Source of the DNA: JACZSB01 sp965372015 | GTDB taxonomy: Bacteria; Fidelibacterota; Marinisomatia; SCGC-AAA003-L08; TS1B11 | Direction of reading: 5' to 3' | NCBI GenBank assembly: GCA_965372015.1 | Contig: CBDVAP010000026.1 | Span: 1 to 27,970 of the forward strand | DNA length: 27,970 nucleotides | Part shown: in pieces, positions 16,899 to 25,473 of the stretch | How the letters are laid out: the number at the start of each line of letters is the position of its first letter | Numbering within the stretch: position 1 is the first letter of the stretch | The notes under the pieces: model-generated | Told to the model about the DNA's origin: nothing | What the model saw: the letters and a program-made list of their open reading frames with translations, nothing else | Databases searched by the model: none | Program-made: the position numbers and the translations under genes

Positions 16899-18254
16899 AT
16901 GCTCTCCACAATCATGACGCGAATTAAAACCAGCAAACGACCAGCAGGGAATGGGTGGCTGCAACTGTTCTTATTTTCCAGCGGTTTGCTGCTGTATACC
17001 AGTTGTGAGAGACTTGTCTCCGATGATATTCCCGAGGACCCGGCAACGCTGGAGGGTTTAATTCAAGAGGGAATGGCGGCCTTTAAGGATAATGACGCCG
17101 AATTAGCCATTGAGAAGTTCAACCAGGCGTTGGAGCGCGATGTTGACCCGATCAATGCCATAGCGGCCTATCGAGGGTTGGGTTGGGCGTATAGCCGGGT
17201 GAATAAACCCAGCCTGGCAATTAACACGTTCAGCTTTATATTAAGTATCGAGGCGATTAATTCTAGTATAAACCCGGTTGTGGAACGGGAGGAGGTTGTG
17301 GCGCTCTCCGACTCTGTTATGAAATCGCCTGCGCCAGCGGACACCTTCGGGCTCGGACGCTGGGTAATCACCCTCGCGAATGCGGATGACTATTTAATCA
17401 GGGTTACGCAGGTATCGTCGTATAGCGCAGAGCACGAACAGAAGTTTCAGGTGGGCACAAGCAACAATGTGATAGATGCAGGCACTGAGGTTCTAAGCCT
17501 GGATATGTCGCCCCTGAGCGATTCGGCGGGTGTGGGGGCAGCCAGTGCGACCTTGTCATCATTGAGTTTTAATAACGACACCTTGATCGCTGCAGTCGGT
17601 TCAATTGACCAGATCGATGCCTATTCCGATTTCTTTGTGGATGTGGAGAATTGGGAAATACGTATAAAACCAAGATACTGGGATGTTATAGGCCTCCAAG
17701 CCAGTTACTTGTATTTTGAGGACAATTACTGGGCTAAAAGATATAACCTAAAAACCATTTCCCTTGGGGATGTTCTGGATGACGGCAATTCCACCAGATT
17801 CCCGGTGCTCGTGCCAGTGGCATATCCGGGCGGAAAGACATTTTACGTCTCAGGACGATTCTTTAATAAAGCCGATGGGGGCACCCACAATATGGCTGAC
17901 GCTTACGCCGGTCTCGCAGCGGCGAATTTCAGTAAAGGGGACTATGAGGCGTCCATTGAGGCTGGGAAGACCGCCCTTTTGATCAACGAGTATCTCTCGG
18001 ACGCGGATACATCCTATATATATCAACGGCAGCTTTTCGAAGGTGATGACGCCATGGGATTATGGGAAATATACCACCTGCTAGCTGCGGCCCATCTCAA
18101 GATTAAAGATTTCCGCCAGGCCTTCGACTATTTGGAGAAACTTGGAGCCACCGCCCCTGATCCCCAGACATCTCCCCGGTATGCTTATGACGCCCTGGTG
18201 ATCCTGGGCTCAATCACGAAAGATTCGTCCTGGCGACCGGCAAATATATGGTAG
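16899..18254 (+). CDS. TPR-repeat lipoprotein with inserted beta domain
   Basis: The 451-residue protein has an N-terminal hydrophobic stretch ending LLLYTSCERL, with Cys36 as a plausible lipid-bearing residue (relaxed lipobox). It should be anchored in the outer membrane or face the periplasm. Two TPR-like helical pairs lie at about 52-82 (EGMAAFKDNDAELAIEKFNQ) and 87-118. Two more lie at about 332-363 (AYAGLAAANFSKGDYEASIE) and 388-420 (IYHLLAAAHLKIKDFRQAFD). Residues about 140-325 between them look like beta strands. The start is uncertain: ATG 16899 has AGG directly against it, while in-frame ATG 16914 has AGGA 14 nt before. The previous stop is only 8 bp upstream, so the gene is part of the operon. 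SusD-type lipoproteins next to SusC-type receptors also use TPRs, but I see no specific SusD signature. Confidence 0.75.
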   Translation: MLSTIMTRIKTSKRPAGNGWLQLFLFSSGLLLYTSCERLVSDDIPEDPATLEGLIQEGMAAFKDNDAELAIEKFNQALERDVDPINAIAAYRGLGWAYSRVNKPSLAINTFSFILSIEAINSSINPVVEREEVVALSDSVMKSPAPADTFGLGRWVITLANADDYLIRVTQVSSYSAEHEQKFQVGTSNNVIDAGTEVLSLDMSPLSDSAGVGAASATLSSLSFNNDTLIAAVGSIDQIDAYSDFFVDVENWEIRIKPRYWDVIGLQASYLYFEDNYWAKRYNLKTISLGDVLDDGNSTRFPVLVPVAYPGGKTFYVSGRFFNKADGGTHNMADAYAGLAAANFSKGDYEASIEAGKTALLINEYLSDADTSYIYQRQLFEGDDAMGLWEIYHLLAAAHLKIKDFRQAFDYLEKLGATAPDPQTSPRYAYDALVILGSITKDSSWRPANIW

Positions 18255-18485
18255 CGGTGGTAAATTTCAGAGTGGCAAGAATTCATGTTGACAATAGCAT
18301 TTCAGCATCGTACAATTCGGTGTGGCTGGAGTCATTGGAATTATACATCTCTGGTTCCAAGAACGTAGATTTCTAATGGGACGACCTTTATCCGGAAGTA
18401 CCGCTCGGTTGTAACGCCGGAGGGCGCAGGGAGAGGTGGTCCGAGTAAATTGCATCATTAACCAACAGACAACGAGATAACGCAT
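18255..18485. other. Intergenic leader region inside the plus-strand cluster
   Basis: This is 231 bp with no credible gene. It carries a near-consensus promoter at 18288-18316 and, in the predicted leader, an inverted repeat TTGGAA / TTCCAA with a 14-nt loop near 18336-18361. The 942-residue protein gene starts at its end behind GAGA (18474-18477) with an 8-nt spacer. Confidence 0.5.
18288..18316 (+). promoter_or_regulatory. Near-consensus sigma70 promoter
   Basis: TTGACA (18288-18293, full -35 match), a 17-nt spacer and TACAAT (18311-18316, 5/6 to TATAAT). Transcription would start near 18323, giving a leader of about 160 nt before ATG 18486. It lies 33 bp past the stop of the TPR lipoprotein gene, so the last two sorting-domain genes can be expressed apart from the front of the cluster. 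Confidence 0.6.
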
Positions 18486-21314
18486 ATGAAGACCAGATCG
18501 CTATCAATTCTGCTGACGGTAGTACTTATGCTCTCAACATCGGCATTATTTGCCGGGGATAAGGTGGTTTTGCCAATCAGCGGGCCGGCACCTTATGAGT
18601 TCACCCCCAATTACAATAAACCCGGCGGAGTGGTTCTCGGGCCAGGGGCGCCGCGGGCTTTCCACTATACTGGCCGCCAAGCTGTCCGCGATAATCTCAA
18701 CCGGCTGCATGTTGCTTGGGAGAGTCCGGGCGTCACGTACGCTTACGATCACAATTACTATGCCCATTCGACGGATACACTGGGCTTTGCCTGGACTGAG
18801 GCATATGATCCCGTGGAAGAGCGCGGTGTGGAAAACCCCTTCACGGGCGAAGTGGTTTACGAGCTCGATCGCACCTGGATGCCCAAGATGGCTATTAATC
18901 CCGTCAACGGGGACATCTACATGCTGGGCGTCTACCGGTTTACCTCCGCTGACCGGTCGAGAATGGGGATTTCCCGCTCGACGGATAATGGCGAGACCTG
19001 GACGCACTACGTCGATCTGGGGTCCCGGCTCGATCGTCCTACCGAAGAGTTCTCGTTCGGCACCTTGGCCATCGGGAGTGACCAGATCCTGCACGTGGTC
19101 TACACGAAAGACAGCCAGGATTGTATGTATACCCGGGCCAATTTGGATGGTCTGGCCGTGCTGGATTCCATCAAGTTCTTCTGGGCCGATGGCGTAACTC
19201 CCAATGACGAGGCGATCAGTTATGTGCCCAGCGGCTCGGTATTTACGGGTGCCGTTGTGCTGGATCGCAACGACGATCCCCATGTCATCTTCGGTGCGGA
19301 CGGCGGGCAGGATACGTACGGTGACAAGACCCCGTACCATATTTACTACAAGTCAGCAGCTGATGCCTGGGGCCCCATCCCCCCGGCGCGGCTGTTCGCC
19401 GAGCTGGAGGCTATCTGGGGCATGCCCGAGATGGTGTTCGACGCCAATAATCGCGGTTACTACTTTTTCGTGGACCGCAGCGGACCCGAGATTGTTTTCG
19501 GAACCTGGGAGCAGCCGACCAACCCCACCAGTGCCCAAGATTTCGGTACGCTGAACAACACCGGTGACGAGCGCGATAATTTTGGTGAGCACGCCGTGCC
19601 CATGACCGTGGATAACTTCGCCAATATCGAAGTCACGGCCGACGACGCGCTCTACCTGCCCAACGCGGATGTGGATGATGCCAATGACATTATTTACGTG
19701 GTGGCCAGCAGCAACGATGGGGGGGGTAGCGGCGGCGATATTGTTGCCCTGCAATTGTTGAATGCCACTACCTATGACGGGCAAGGGCCGGCCGATATGG
19801 ATTGGAGCCTTTTGCGTTGGATTACCGAGGATGGTGACGGATTGGGCGATGTAGGACCGGACCTTATCTATGATCCCTCCTCATCTACACTGGATGTCTT
19901 CTGGTCAGGGGCTGGACCCGCGACCATGCAAGCACAGTATTTCCCGGCGCACATCCCGAAATCGCCCATTGATGGCCAGGCCCTGAGCATTGCCATTGTG
20001 ATCCCTGAAAGATGGCCTATTGACAAAATCTATGTCAACGAGGGTGATACACTGGCCATTGTTGGTGTTCTGAAAAACAACGGTACATCGGCCCTGCCGC
20101 CTATGCCGGTGACCGCCTCCATTGAAAACAGTGCGGGGGGCATACTGTTCAGCGAGGATTATACGTCCATTCCGCTGGGGGCCGGCAAATCAACCGCAGA
20201 GATCGAGTTCGGCCAATGGGTGGTCACCGGGAGCCGGGATGACTTCAGCCTGAAACTAAAAGTGAACGTTGTGGGTGATCAAGCCCCGTTTAACGACGAG
20301 GTAGGCACAGGCTTCTTCGTGTACCCTGGTGACACAGATTACCTCGAATACGAGACTTTCCAGGACACCAATTACGCGACCTTCCCGATCACCGACTCGG
20401 ACGGGTTAGCGATCCACGATGGCGGTGATTGGCTGGACTCCACTAACGTAGTGGGGGGCTGGACAGTAATCGATAGTTCGAACGGCCCCTTCGGCGATGC
20501 GGGGGACGAGTACGTCAGTACCTGGTTCCTGATCGAGAGTACCGAGGATGATTACGCGGCGAATGTGCGCCACATGCGAGGTGTGAGAAACGATACCCTG
20601 TTCGGAGATATTGAGCACGCAACGCTATCGGATAGTGCCTATGCGCAACCGCAGAATGAGGTGTTGTTATCGCCGGTCTATACCATCAGCGGAACCGATG
20701 CGGCCTATGCCGTGGAATGGAATGACATCATTGAAGGAACTGATGGGGATGACAATTTCCCGGTTTACGCCTTTGTGGATTATACGACAGACGGCGGCAC
20801 CACCTGGAATGCGGTTTACCATCGTTCCGATCTCGAGGGAAGCACTAAGAATATCTTTTCACCGTCCGCTTTCTTGTCCTATGATCTGACCATTGGGTTG
20901 ACCGGCCAGACTGCGGTCCAGTTCCGATTTTGGTGGAGAAACCCCAATAACGATGCCGACTATGCCCAGTGGACAGTTGATAATGTCTATCTCACAACAT
21001 GGGCGGGCGGTACCACTCAAGCCAACGAGCCGGGCGGCAGAACTCTACCGACCGGTTATGCTCTGAGCCAGAACTATCCGAACCCCTTTAACCCGGTTAC
21101 CAAGATCAGGTACGAAGTGCCGGTGGCCGGAGAGGTTCGTATTGATATATACAACCTGCTGGGCCAACGGGTAACCACGCTGGTGAATGGTCATGTAACC
21201 GCCGGGCGGCACGAGGTGCACTTCGATGGCAGGAATCTGGCCTCGGGGGTGTATTTCTACCGTCTGGCTGCACCGAACCAGGTGATCACCAGGAAGATGT
21301 TGTTATTGAAGTAG
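18486..21314 (+). CDS. Secreted propeller protein with type A sorting domain
   Basis: The 942-residue protein starts at ATG 18486 with a signal peptide (MKTRSLSILLTVVLMLSTSALFA). Residues about 60-490 read as a sialidase/BNR-like beta-propeller: an Asp-box at 163-172 (SRSTDNGETW) and repeated strand pairs such as ILHVVYTKD (201-209), DPHVIFGAD (264-272) and DIIYVVASS (401-409). A CARDB-like Ig domain follows at about 505-612, then a jelly-roll/MAM-like domain at about 630-840 (TTDGGTTWNAVYH, WTVDNVYLTTW). The type A sorting domain spans 854-942 with SQNYPNPFNPVTKIRY, GVYFYRL and KMLLLK. No sialidase catalytic set can be assigned, so an enzymatic role is not claimed. It is likely surface-attached or released cargo that binds glycan or protein, by analogy with similar architectures. 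Confidence 0.85.
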   Translation: MKTRSLSILLTVVLMLSTSALFAGDKVVLPISGPAPYEFTPNYNKPGGVVLGPGAPRAFHYTGRQAVRDNLNRLHVAWESPGVTYAYDHNYYAHSTDTLGFAWTEAYDPVEERGVENPFTGEVVYELDRTWMPKMAINPVNGDIYMLGVYRFTSADRSRMGISRSTDNGETWTHYVDLGSRLDRPTEEFSFGTLAIGSDQILHVVYTKDSQDCMYTRANLDGLAVLDSIKFFWADGVTPNDEAISYVPSGSVFTGAVVLDRNDDPHVIFGADGGQDTYGDKTPYHIYYKSAADAWGPIPPARLFAELEAIWGMPEMVFDANNRGYYFFVDRSGPEIVFGTWEQPTNPTSAQDFGTLNNTGDERDNFGEHAVPMTVDNFANIEVTADDALYLPNADVDDANDIIYVVASSNDGGGSGGDIVALQLLNATTYDGQGPADMDWSLLRWITEDGDGLGDVGPDLIYDPSSSTLDVFWSGAGPATMQAQYFPAHIPKSPIDGQALSIAIVIPERWPIDKIYVNEGDTLAIVGVLKNNGTSALPPMPVTASIENSAGGILFSEDYTSIPLGAGKSTAEIEFGQWVVTGSRDDFSLKLKVNVVGDQAPFNDEVGTGFFVYPGDTDYLEYETFQDTNYATFPITDSDGLAIHDGGDWLDSTNVVGGWTVIDSSNGPFGDAGDEYVSTWFLIESTEDDYAANVRHMRGVRNDTLFGDIEHATLSDSAYAQPQNEVLLSPVYTISGTDAAYAVEWNDIIEGTDGDDNFPVYAFVDYTTDGGTTWNAVYHRSDLEGSTKNIFSPSAFLSYDLTIGLTGQTAVQFRFWWRNPNNDADYAQWTVDNVYLTTWAGGTTQANEPGGRTLPTGYALSQNYPNPFNPVTKIRYEVPVAGEVRIDIYNLLGQRVTTLVNGHVTAGRHEVHFDGRNLASGVYFYRLAAPNQVITRKMLLLK

Positions 21315-21345
21315 AGTTATTTTTCTGCCGCTCCAGGTCCGTAAT

Positions 21346-21362
21346 CCCCTTATCGTGAGGGG
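21346..21362 (+). repeat. Small hairpin between the two last sorting-domain genes
   Basis: CCCCTTA (21346-21352) pairs with TGAGGGG (21356-21362) around TCG, with one G-U pair. No T-run follows, so it does not look like a full intrinsic terminator; it may stabilise or shape the mRNA between the genes. Confidence 0.25.
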
Positions 21363-21416
21363 CGGGGTGGAAGGCAATTTAGCGATAACAGTTGATGTGT
21401 CTTACTTACAGACTAC

Positions 21417-21425
21417 AGGAGGAAA
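21417..21425 (+). promoter_or_regulatory. Strong ribosome-binding site of the 1310-residue protein
   Basis: AGGAGGAAA ends 3 nt before ATG 21429, and the AGGAGG core is 6 nt from it. It is the best ribosome-binding site in the cluster and fixes the start of this gene, which suggests high translation. Confidence 0.6.
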
Positions 21426-21428
21426 GTA

Positions 21429-24400
21429 ATGAAAGCGAAGGCTAATGTTTTAATGCTAGTGGCATTCGTCCTCTCCGCAGGTTTCCTATTTGCGCGAGAG
21501 ATGAGTGGTCCGCCGGTAAAGAGTACCGTAAGAGGGGCAATAGTGCGGATAGACGCCAATCGGCCCAATCTGTCCGAAGCTCAGGTGATCAGGTCTGCCC
21601 AGCTGCGGCAGATGATCAAGAATCAAGAGGAACTCACATTGCTAGCCAGTGATAGAGACGGGGCAACCATTGACTTAGTGCCCGGTGGTGGGGATATCTT
21701 CGATAACTGGCATGTGACCTTCAATACGGTTGCCGATTTCGACATCTTTACGTTGACCGACCCGTTGGGTCTAGGCAATGACTGGGCCTGGAACGCGGCC
21801 GATTCGTCAGCCTTTGCCCCGGAGCCGGCAGTAGGAACCGGGCGGGATGAAGGTATCCAGGTCAAGATCGGGGTAGCCAAGGAAAGTGATACTGCGGTTC
21901 CCTATCAGGTGGCCAACCTGATACTGGAGGTTACGGTTGATGAAGGTGATGCGGATGATTATCTGGAAGTTGGACTCCTGGAAGGTCCCAAATGGCACAG
22001 GGATGATTTCGGCTCGCACACGGCAGATGATTCTGTCTGGTGGGTTGGTGATAAAAAGTGGGACACCTGGGGCTATGGTAATCGATGGCTGGAATATCTG
22101 GATACGAATCCTATCGATCTCACGTCTGCCAGTGCGCCAATCTGCAGCATCTACACCACCTGGATCCTTGAAAACCCATCTACGGGCTACGGCTGGGATG
22201 CGGCTACCGTTTTTGCGCTCTCCAGCGCGGATGCCGATTATGACACCTGGACAGAGATTGTTCCGGCTTCGGGCTACACAAGGGACAACATGTTCGCGTG
22301 GAATATTCAATGGGCTATTCGTGAGGGTGTTGCTGAAAGCACCACCCCAGGAGTCCCTACGGCAGGGAATCATGGTGGTTGGGGAGGTGATGAAGATCTC
22401 CATCCGGGAGAGGCCTGGCACATCGAGACCTTCGACCTGTCAGCGTTTATTGGACAAACAATCATCATAAGATTCGCCCTTGCAGGTGACGAATGCTATA
22501 GTCCTGCTGCAAAAGGTTGTGAAACCTACCCTGACGGGGACGGAGACGATTTTGATGGTGGTTGGTGGTTAGACGACATCAAGGTCACTGCTGCTGCTGG
22601 TGGATCAAATCTGGTTACCGATCTGACCCCCAGCGCCGACGGCGCCGGTTTCGAACCTGAGCCGTGGCAGTCGGTGGCTACTTTTGATGCCACTGATCCG
22701 GGCACCGGCGCGTGGAAGGCATCATTTGGTGTCACCCGGTCGATCATTGGGTCCTGGGAGGACTCATTGACCGTGGGATTCATGGCCGTTTATGATGATG
22801 ATAATACGGCTGCCCCGGACGTAGGGTTCAAGGTCAACGATGCCCTGCTCCAGATTTACACCCGGTTGGAAGTAGACGCGGGCGTTACGTTTGTCGATCT
22901 GGTTTCAGCGGGAGATTCCACCCTACAGAATAATGGTTATGCCTTAGTGGGTGGGACCTATACACCGGTGACGACGATCCAGAACCATGGATTATCAGAC
23001 ATCCCGAACTGGTTTTCAAATCTCGAGATTAAGAACAGTTTTGGCGATCTGGTATATGAGGAATCGATCTACTACTATAACGACCCCCTCCTCATGTATC
23101 CGGGTTTCAGGGATACCAGTTTCGCTGCCTGGACGATCGCCGACGAAGGTGACTATACGCTGAGGGTGTACTTCGAGCACCCTGAGGCTTTGGGTCCCGA
23201 CGACGAGCCGCTGAATGATGCCATTGAAATAGGCTTCCATGCGTTCAGTACACAACCGGCGGCGTTCTTTCCTCTTGACGAGGCAGATAGTGATGCTCTG
23301 TTCGCAGGAGGATGGACCTTTGATGCCGGACGTGGGGATACGAGTTTCGCCATGTATTCATATACTGGCGTTGATCCCCAAGTGTTATGGCACACACAGC
23401 TTGCAGCTGCCGACAGTATGGATGAGAGGTTGATATCACCGGTAGTCGATTTATCTGGTGGGACTAACCATGCTCTGAAGTTTGAACAGTACCTTTATGC
23501 AGCAAGTGGGACTTCGTCCTGGAGGCTCGATATAGAAGGCACTGTTGATGGTGGTACAAACTGGTCAACAATTCTGTCCACCACAGGAGCAAAAACTATC
23601 CCTAATCTTAACAATTTCACCTTGGACATCTCGGCGTTCGATGGTGAGGCCACATTCCAGTTAGGTGTCCATCTGACATTCGCCGATACACTGGGGGCTC
23701 AGGGTTCTTTTGCAGCTGCCTCAGTAGATGGCATAGCCATATACACCGATCCGGACCTGACCGCGCCGGCGGCCCCCACCGGGGTGGCTGCTGTAGGCCG
23801 TGACATGGGCGCGGATCTCAGCTGGGCTGCAGTGGCTGGCGCCGGCGTTATGTACTATTCCGTATATGACCAGGTCATCACACCGGGATGCGACTTAACC
23901 GAAGTTGTTGTTGACATCGTGCCTGACAGCTATCCCGGAGAAACATCCTGGGATATCGCAGAAGCTGCTACCGGCGATGTGGTCGCCGGGGGTGATGCAG
24001 ATGGTGGTACCGCCTGCTTAGCGGCGGGTGATTACGTATTTACCATCTATGACTCGTGGGGAGATGGTATGGACGGATCCTACTCCGTAACAACGTATTC
24101 TGTAGATACAACGGTTGTCATAGATGTCAGCAGTGATACTACTGGTTCTTGGGCTTCCTATGCGTTACCACCATTCACCGTCACCGGAATCACACCCACA
24201 GACCCGGATACCAGCGCTGTCACGCTGGTGACGGATGTGTCTGAAACCAGTGTTACAATTGGGTCCCTGGCCAATGGCAGCGCCTATTCCTATTGGGTAT
24301 CGGCCACCGATCACAATGGCAATGAAGGCGATACGAGTAGTGCGGTTCACATTGTTCCCGCTGACGTGACAGCGCCTACAGCCATTGAGGACCTGGTTGC

Positions 24401-25361
24401 GAAAGCCGACGCAGACACCGTGTACCTAGATTGGACGACGCCGGATGAGAGTGGGTTCACTTGGAGCTCATCGTACGATATCCGGTATAGTTCAGCGCCC
24501 ATCACGGATGCAACCTTCGCTGCTGCGACGGCCGTGCATGACTCGGTAATGGTTCCGGTAGGCGCAGAAGGCTCGGCTGCGGCCACGGAGGTGTACCTGA
24601 CTGCCGCGGCGGCTGGATCGGAGTACTTCTTCGCCATCAAGACCACCGATGAGGCGGATAATGTGTCAACACTGTCCAATGTGGCCAGCACCGACTATAC
24701 CGCACCCGACTCTGTTGGTGATCTGGCACTAACCGGGCCGACGACTCCAACAACAGCTACAGACGTACTGACCCTGAGCTGGACAGCCCCGGGTGATGAT
24801 GGCGACGTGGGGACTGCAACGTCCTACGAAGTTCGGATCGCCTATAGCGTAAAGGAGCTGGATTGGGCCAGCGCAACTGGTCTGGATGTTGCTGTTACAC
24901 CGGCTGCGGCTGGGACGGCGGAATCGGTGACGTTTGATCCGGCTACCAGAACGGACATATATCCCATGTATGACATGGCGATTGCCCTGATAGCGATCGA
25001 CGATAACGGGAATGAATCGGCTGTTTCCAATGTAGCTGTGTGGAGTCCGGTTTCGAGTATTGCCGATGGGCGTGGTATTCCCACTGCCTATGGCATCACC
25101 CAGAACTATCCTAACCCGTTCAACCCCTCCACCAGGATCGAGTTTGCTCTGCCTGAGCAAGCCAACGTGGTCCTGAAGGTGTACAACCTGTTGGGGCAGG
25201 AGGTCAAGGAATTGGTAATGGGCGAGTATACTGCCGGATATCATACCGTGACTTGGAATGCTACGGATAATGCATCCAACAAGGTTCCCAGCGGTGTCTA
25301 CTTCTACCGGATTACAGCTGGTAGCTTCAGCAAAACCACGAAGATGGTTCTTCTGAAGTAA
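21429..25361 (+). CDS. Giant secreted multi-domain protein with fibronectin-III repeats and type A sorting domain
   Basis: The 1310-residue protein has a signal peptide (MKAKANVLMLVAFVLSAGFLFA). A first jelly-roll-like unit covers about 90-390 and ends with calcium-loop-like YPDGDGDDFDGGWWLDDIKV (367-386). A beta region at about 400-610 includes a CARDB-like segment (515-605). A second jelly-roll unit is at about 612-775. Three fibronectin-III-like domains follow: about 780-978, 980-1090 and 1092-1205, each closing with a ...DxxGN/DNxS strand typical of such repeats. The first is much longer than normal because a cysteine-bearing unit (about 818-905; SYPGETSWDI, YDSWGDGMDG) is set inside it. 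The sorting domain is at 1217-1310 (TQNYPNPFNPSTRIEF, KMVLLK). No catalytic residues are evident; an adhesin or matrix protein is the best guess. It is the last gene before the terminator at 25388. Confidence 0.85.
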   Translation: MKAKANVLMLVAFVLSAGFLFAREMSGPPVKSTVRGAIVRIDANRPNLSEAQVIRSAQLRQMIKNQEELTLLASDRDGATIDLVPGGGDIFDNWHVTFNTVADFDIFTLTDPLGLGNDWAWNAADSSAFAPEPAVGTGRDEGIQVKIGVAKESDTAVPYQVANLILEVTVDEGDADDYLEVGLLEGPKWHRDDFGSHTADDSVWWVGDKKWDTWGYGNRWLEYLDTNPIDLTSASAPICSIYTTWILENPSTGYGWDAATVFALSSADADYDTWTEIVPASGYTRDNMFAWNIQWAIREGVAESTTPGVPTAGNHGGWGGDEDLHPGEAWHIETFDLSAFIGQTIIIRFALAGDECYSPAAKGCETYPDGDGDDFDGGWWLDDIKVTAAAGGSNLVTDLTPSADGAGFEPEPWQSVATFDATDPGTGAWKASFGVTRSIIGSWEDSLTVGFMAVYDDDNTAAPDVGFKVNDALLQIYTRLEVDAGVTFVDLVSAGDSTLQNNGYALVGGTYTPVTTIQNHGLSDIPNWFSNLEIKNSFGDLVYEESIYYYNDPLLMYPGFRDTSFAAWTIADEGDYTLRVYFEHPEALGPDDEPLNDAIEIGFHAFSTQPAAFFPLDEADSDALFAGGWTFDAGRGDTSFAMYSYTGVDPQVLWHTQLAAADSMDERLISPVVDLSGGTNHALKFEQYLYAASGTSSWRLDIEGTVDGGTNWSTILSTTGAKTIPNLNNFTLDISAFDGEATFQLGVHLTFADTLGAQGSFAAASVDGIAIYTDPDLTAPAAPTGVAAVGRDMGADLSWAAVAGAGVMYYSVYDQVITPGCDLTEVVVDIVPDSYPGETSWDIAEAATGDVVAGGDADGGTACLAAGDYVFTIYDSWGDGMDGSYSVTTYSVDTTVVIDVSSDTTGSWASYALPPFTVTGITPTDPDTSAVTLVTDVSETSVTIGSLANGSAYSYWVSATDHNGNEGDTSSAVHIVPADVTAPTAIEDLVAKADADTVYLDWTTPDESGFTWSSSYDIRYSSAPITDATFAAATAVHDSVMVPVGAEGSAAATEVYLTAAAAGSEYFFAIKTTDEADNVSTLSNVASTDYTAPDSVGDLALTGPTTPTTATDVLTLSWTAPGDDGDVGTATSYEVRIAYSVKELDWASATGLDVAVTPAAAGTAESVTFDPATRTDIYPMYDMAIALIAIDDNGNESAVSNVAVWSPVSSIADGRGIPTAYGITQNYPNPFNPSTRIEFALPEQANVVLKVYNLLGQEVKELVMGEYTAGYHTVTWNATDNASNKVPSGVYFYRITAGSFSKTTKMVLLK

Positions 25362-25387
25362 GTAACCCGCAACCTAGTTAAGTACCT

Positions 25388-25427
25388 GAAAAGGGCAATG
25401 TCATCAACGACATTGCCCTTTTCTTTC
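25388..25427 (+). terminator. Intrinsic terminator closing the plus-strand cluster
   Basis: A perfect 15-bp stem (25388-25402 with 25409-25423) encloses the 6-nt loop ATCAAC and ends in CTTTTC, followed by TTTC. It begins 26 nt after the stop of the 1310-residue protein. The stem is symmetrical with A-runs on its left arm, so it could also work in the opposite direction, although no minus-strand gene ends here. Confidence 0.85.
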
Positions 25428-25473
25428 TGGCTGCGGCCTGATTAGTTTCGTACCTGTGCAGGATACTATCATT

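Noticed and set aside
18546..19340. Long minus-strand frame (264 codons) and plus-strand frame 18550-19197 inside the 942-residue protein gene
   Set aside because: Both overlap a gene with signal peptide, propeller repeats and sorting domain; they look like GC-driven shadow frames.
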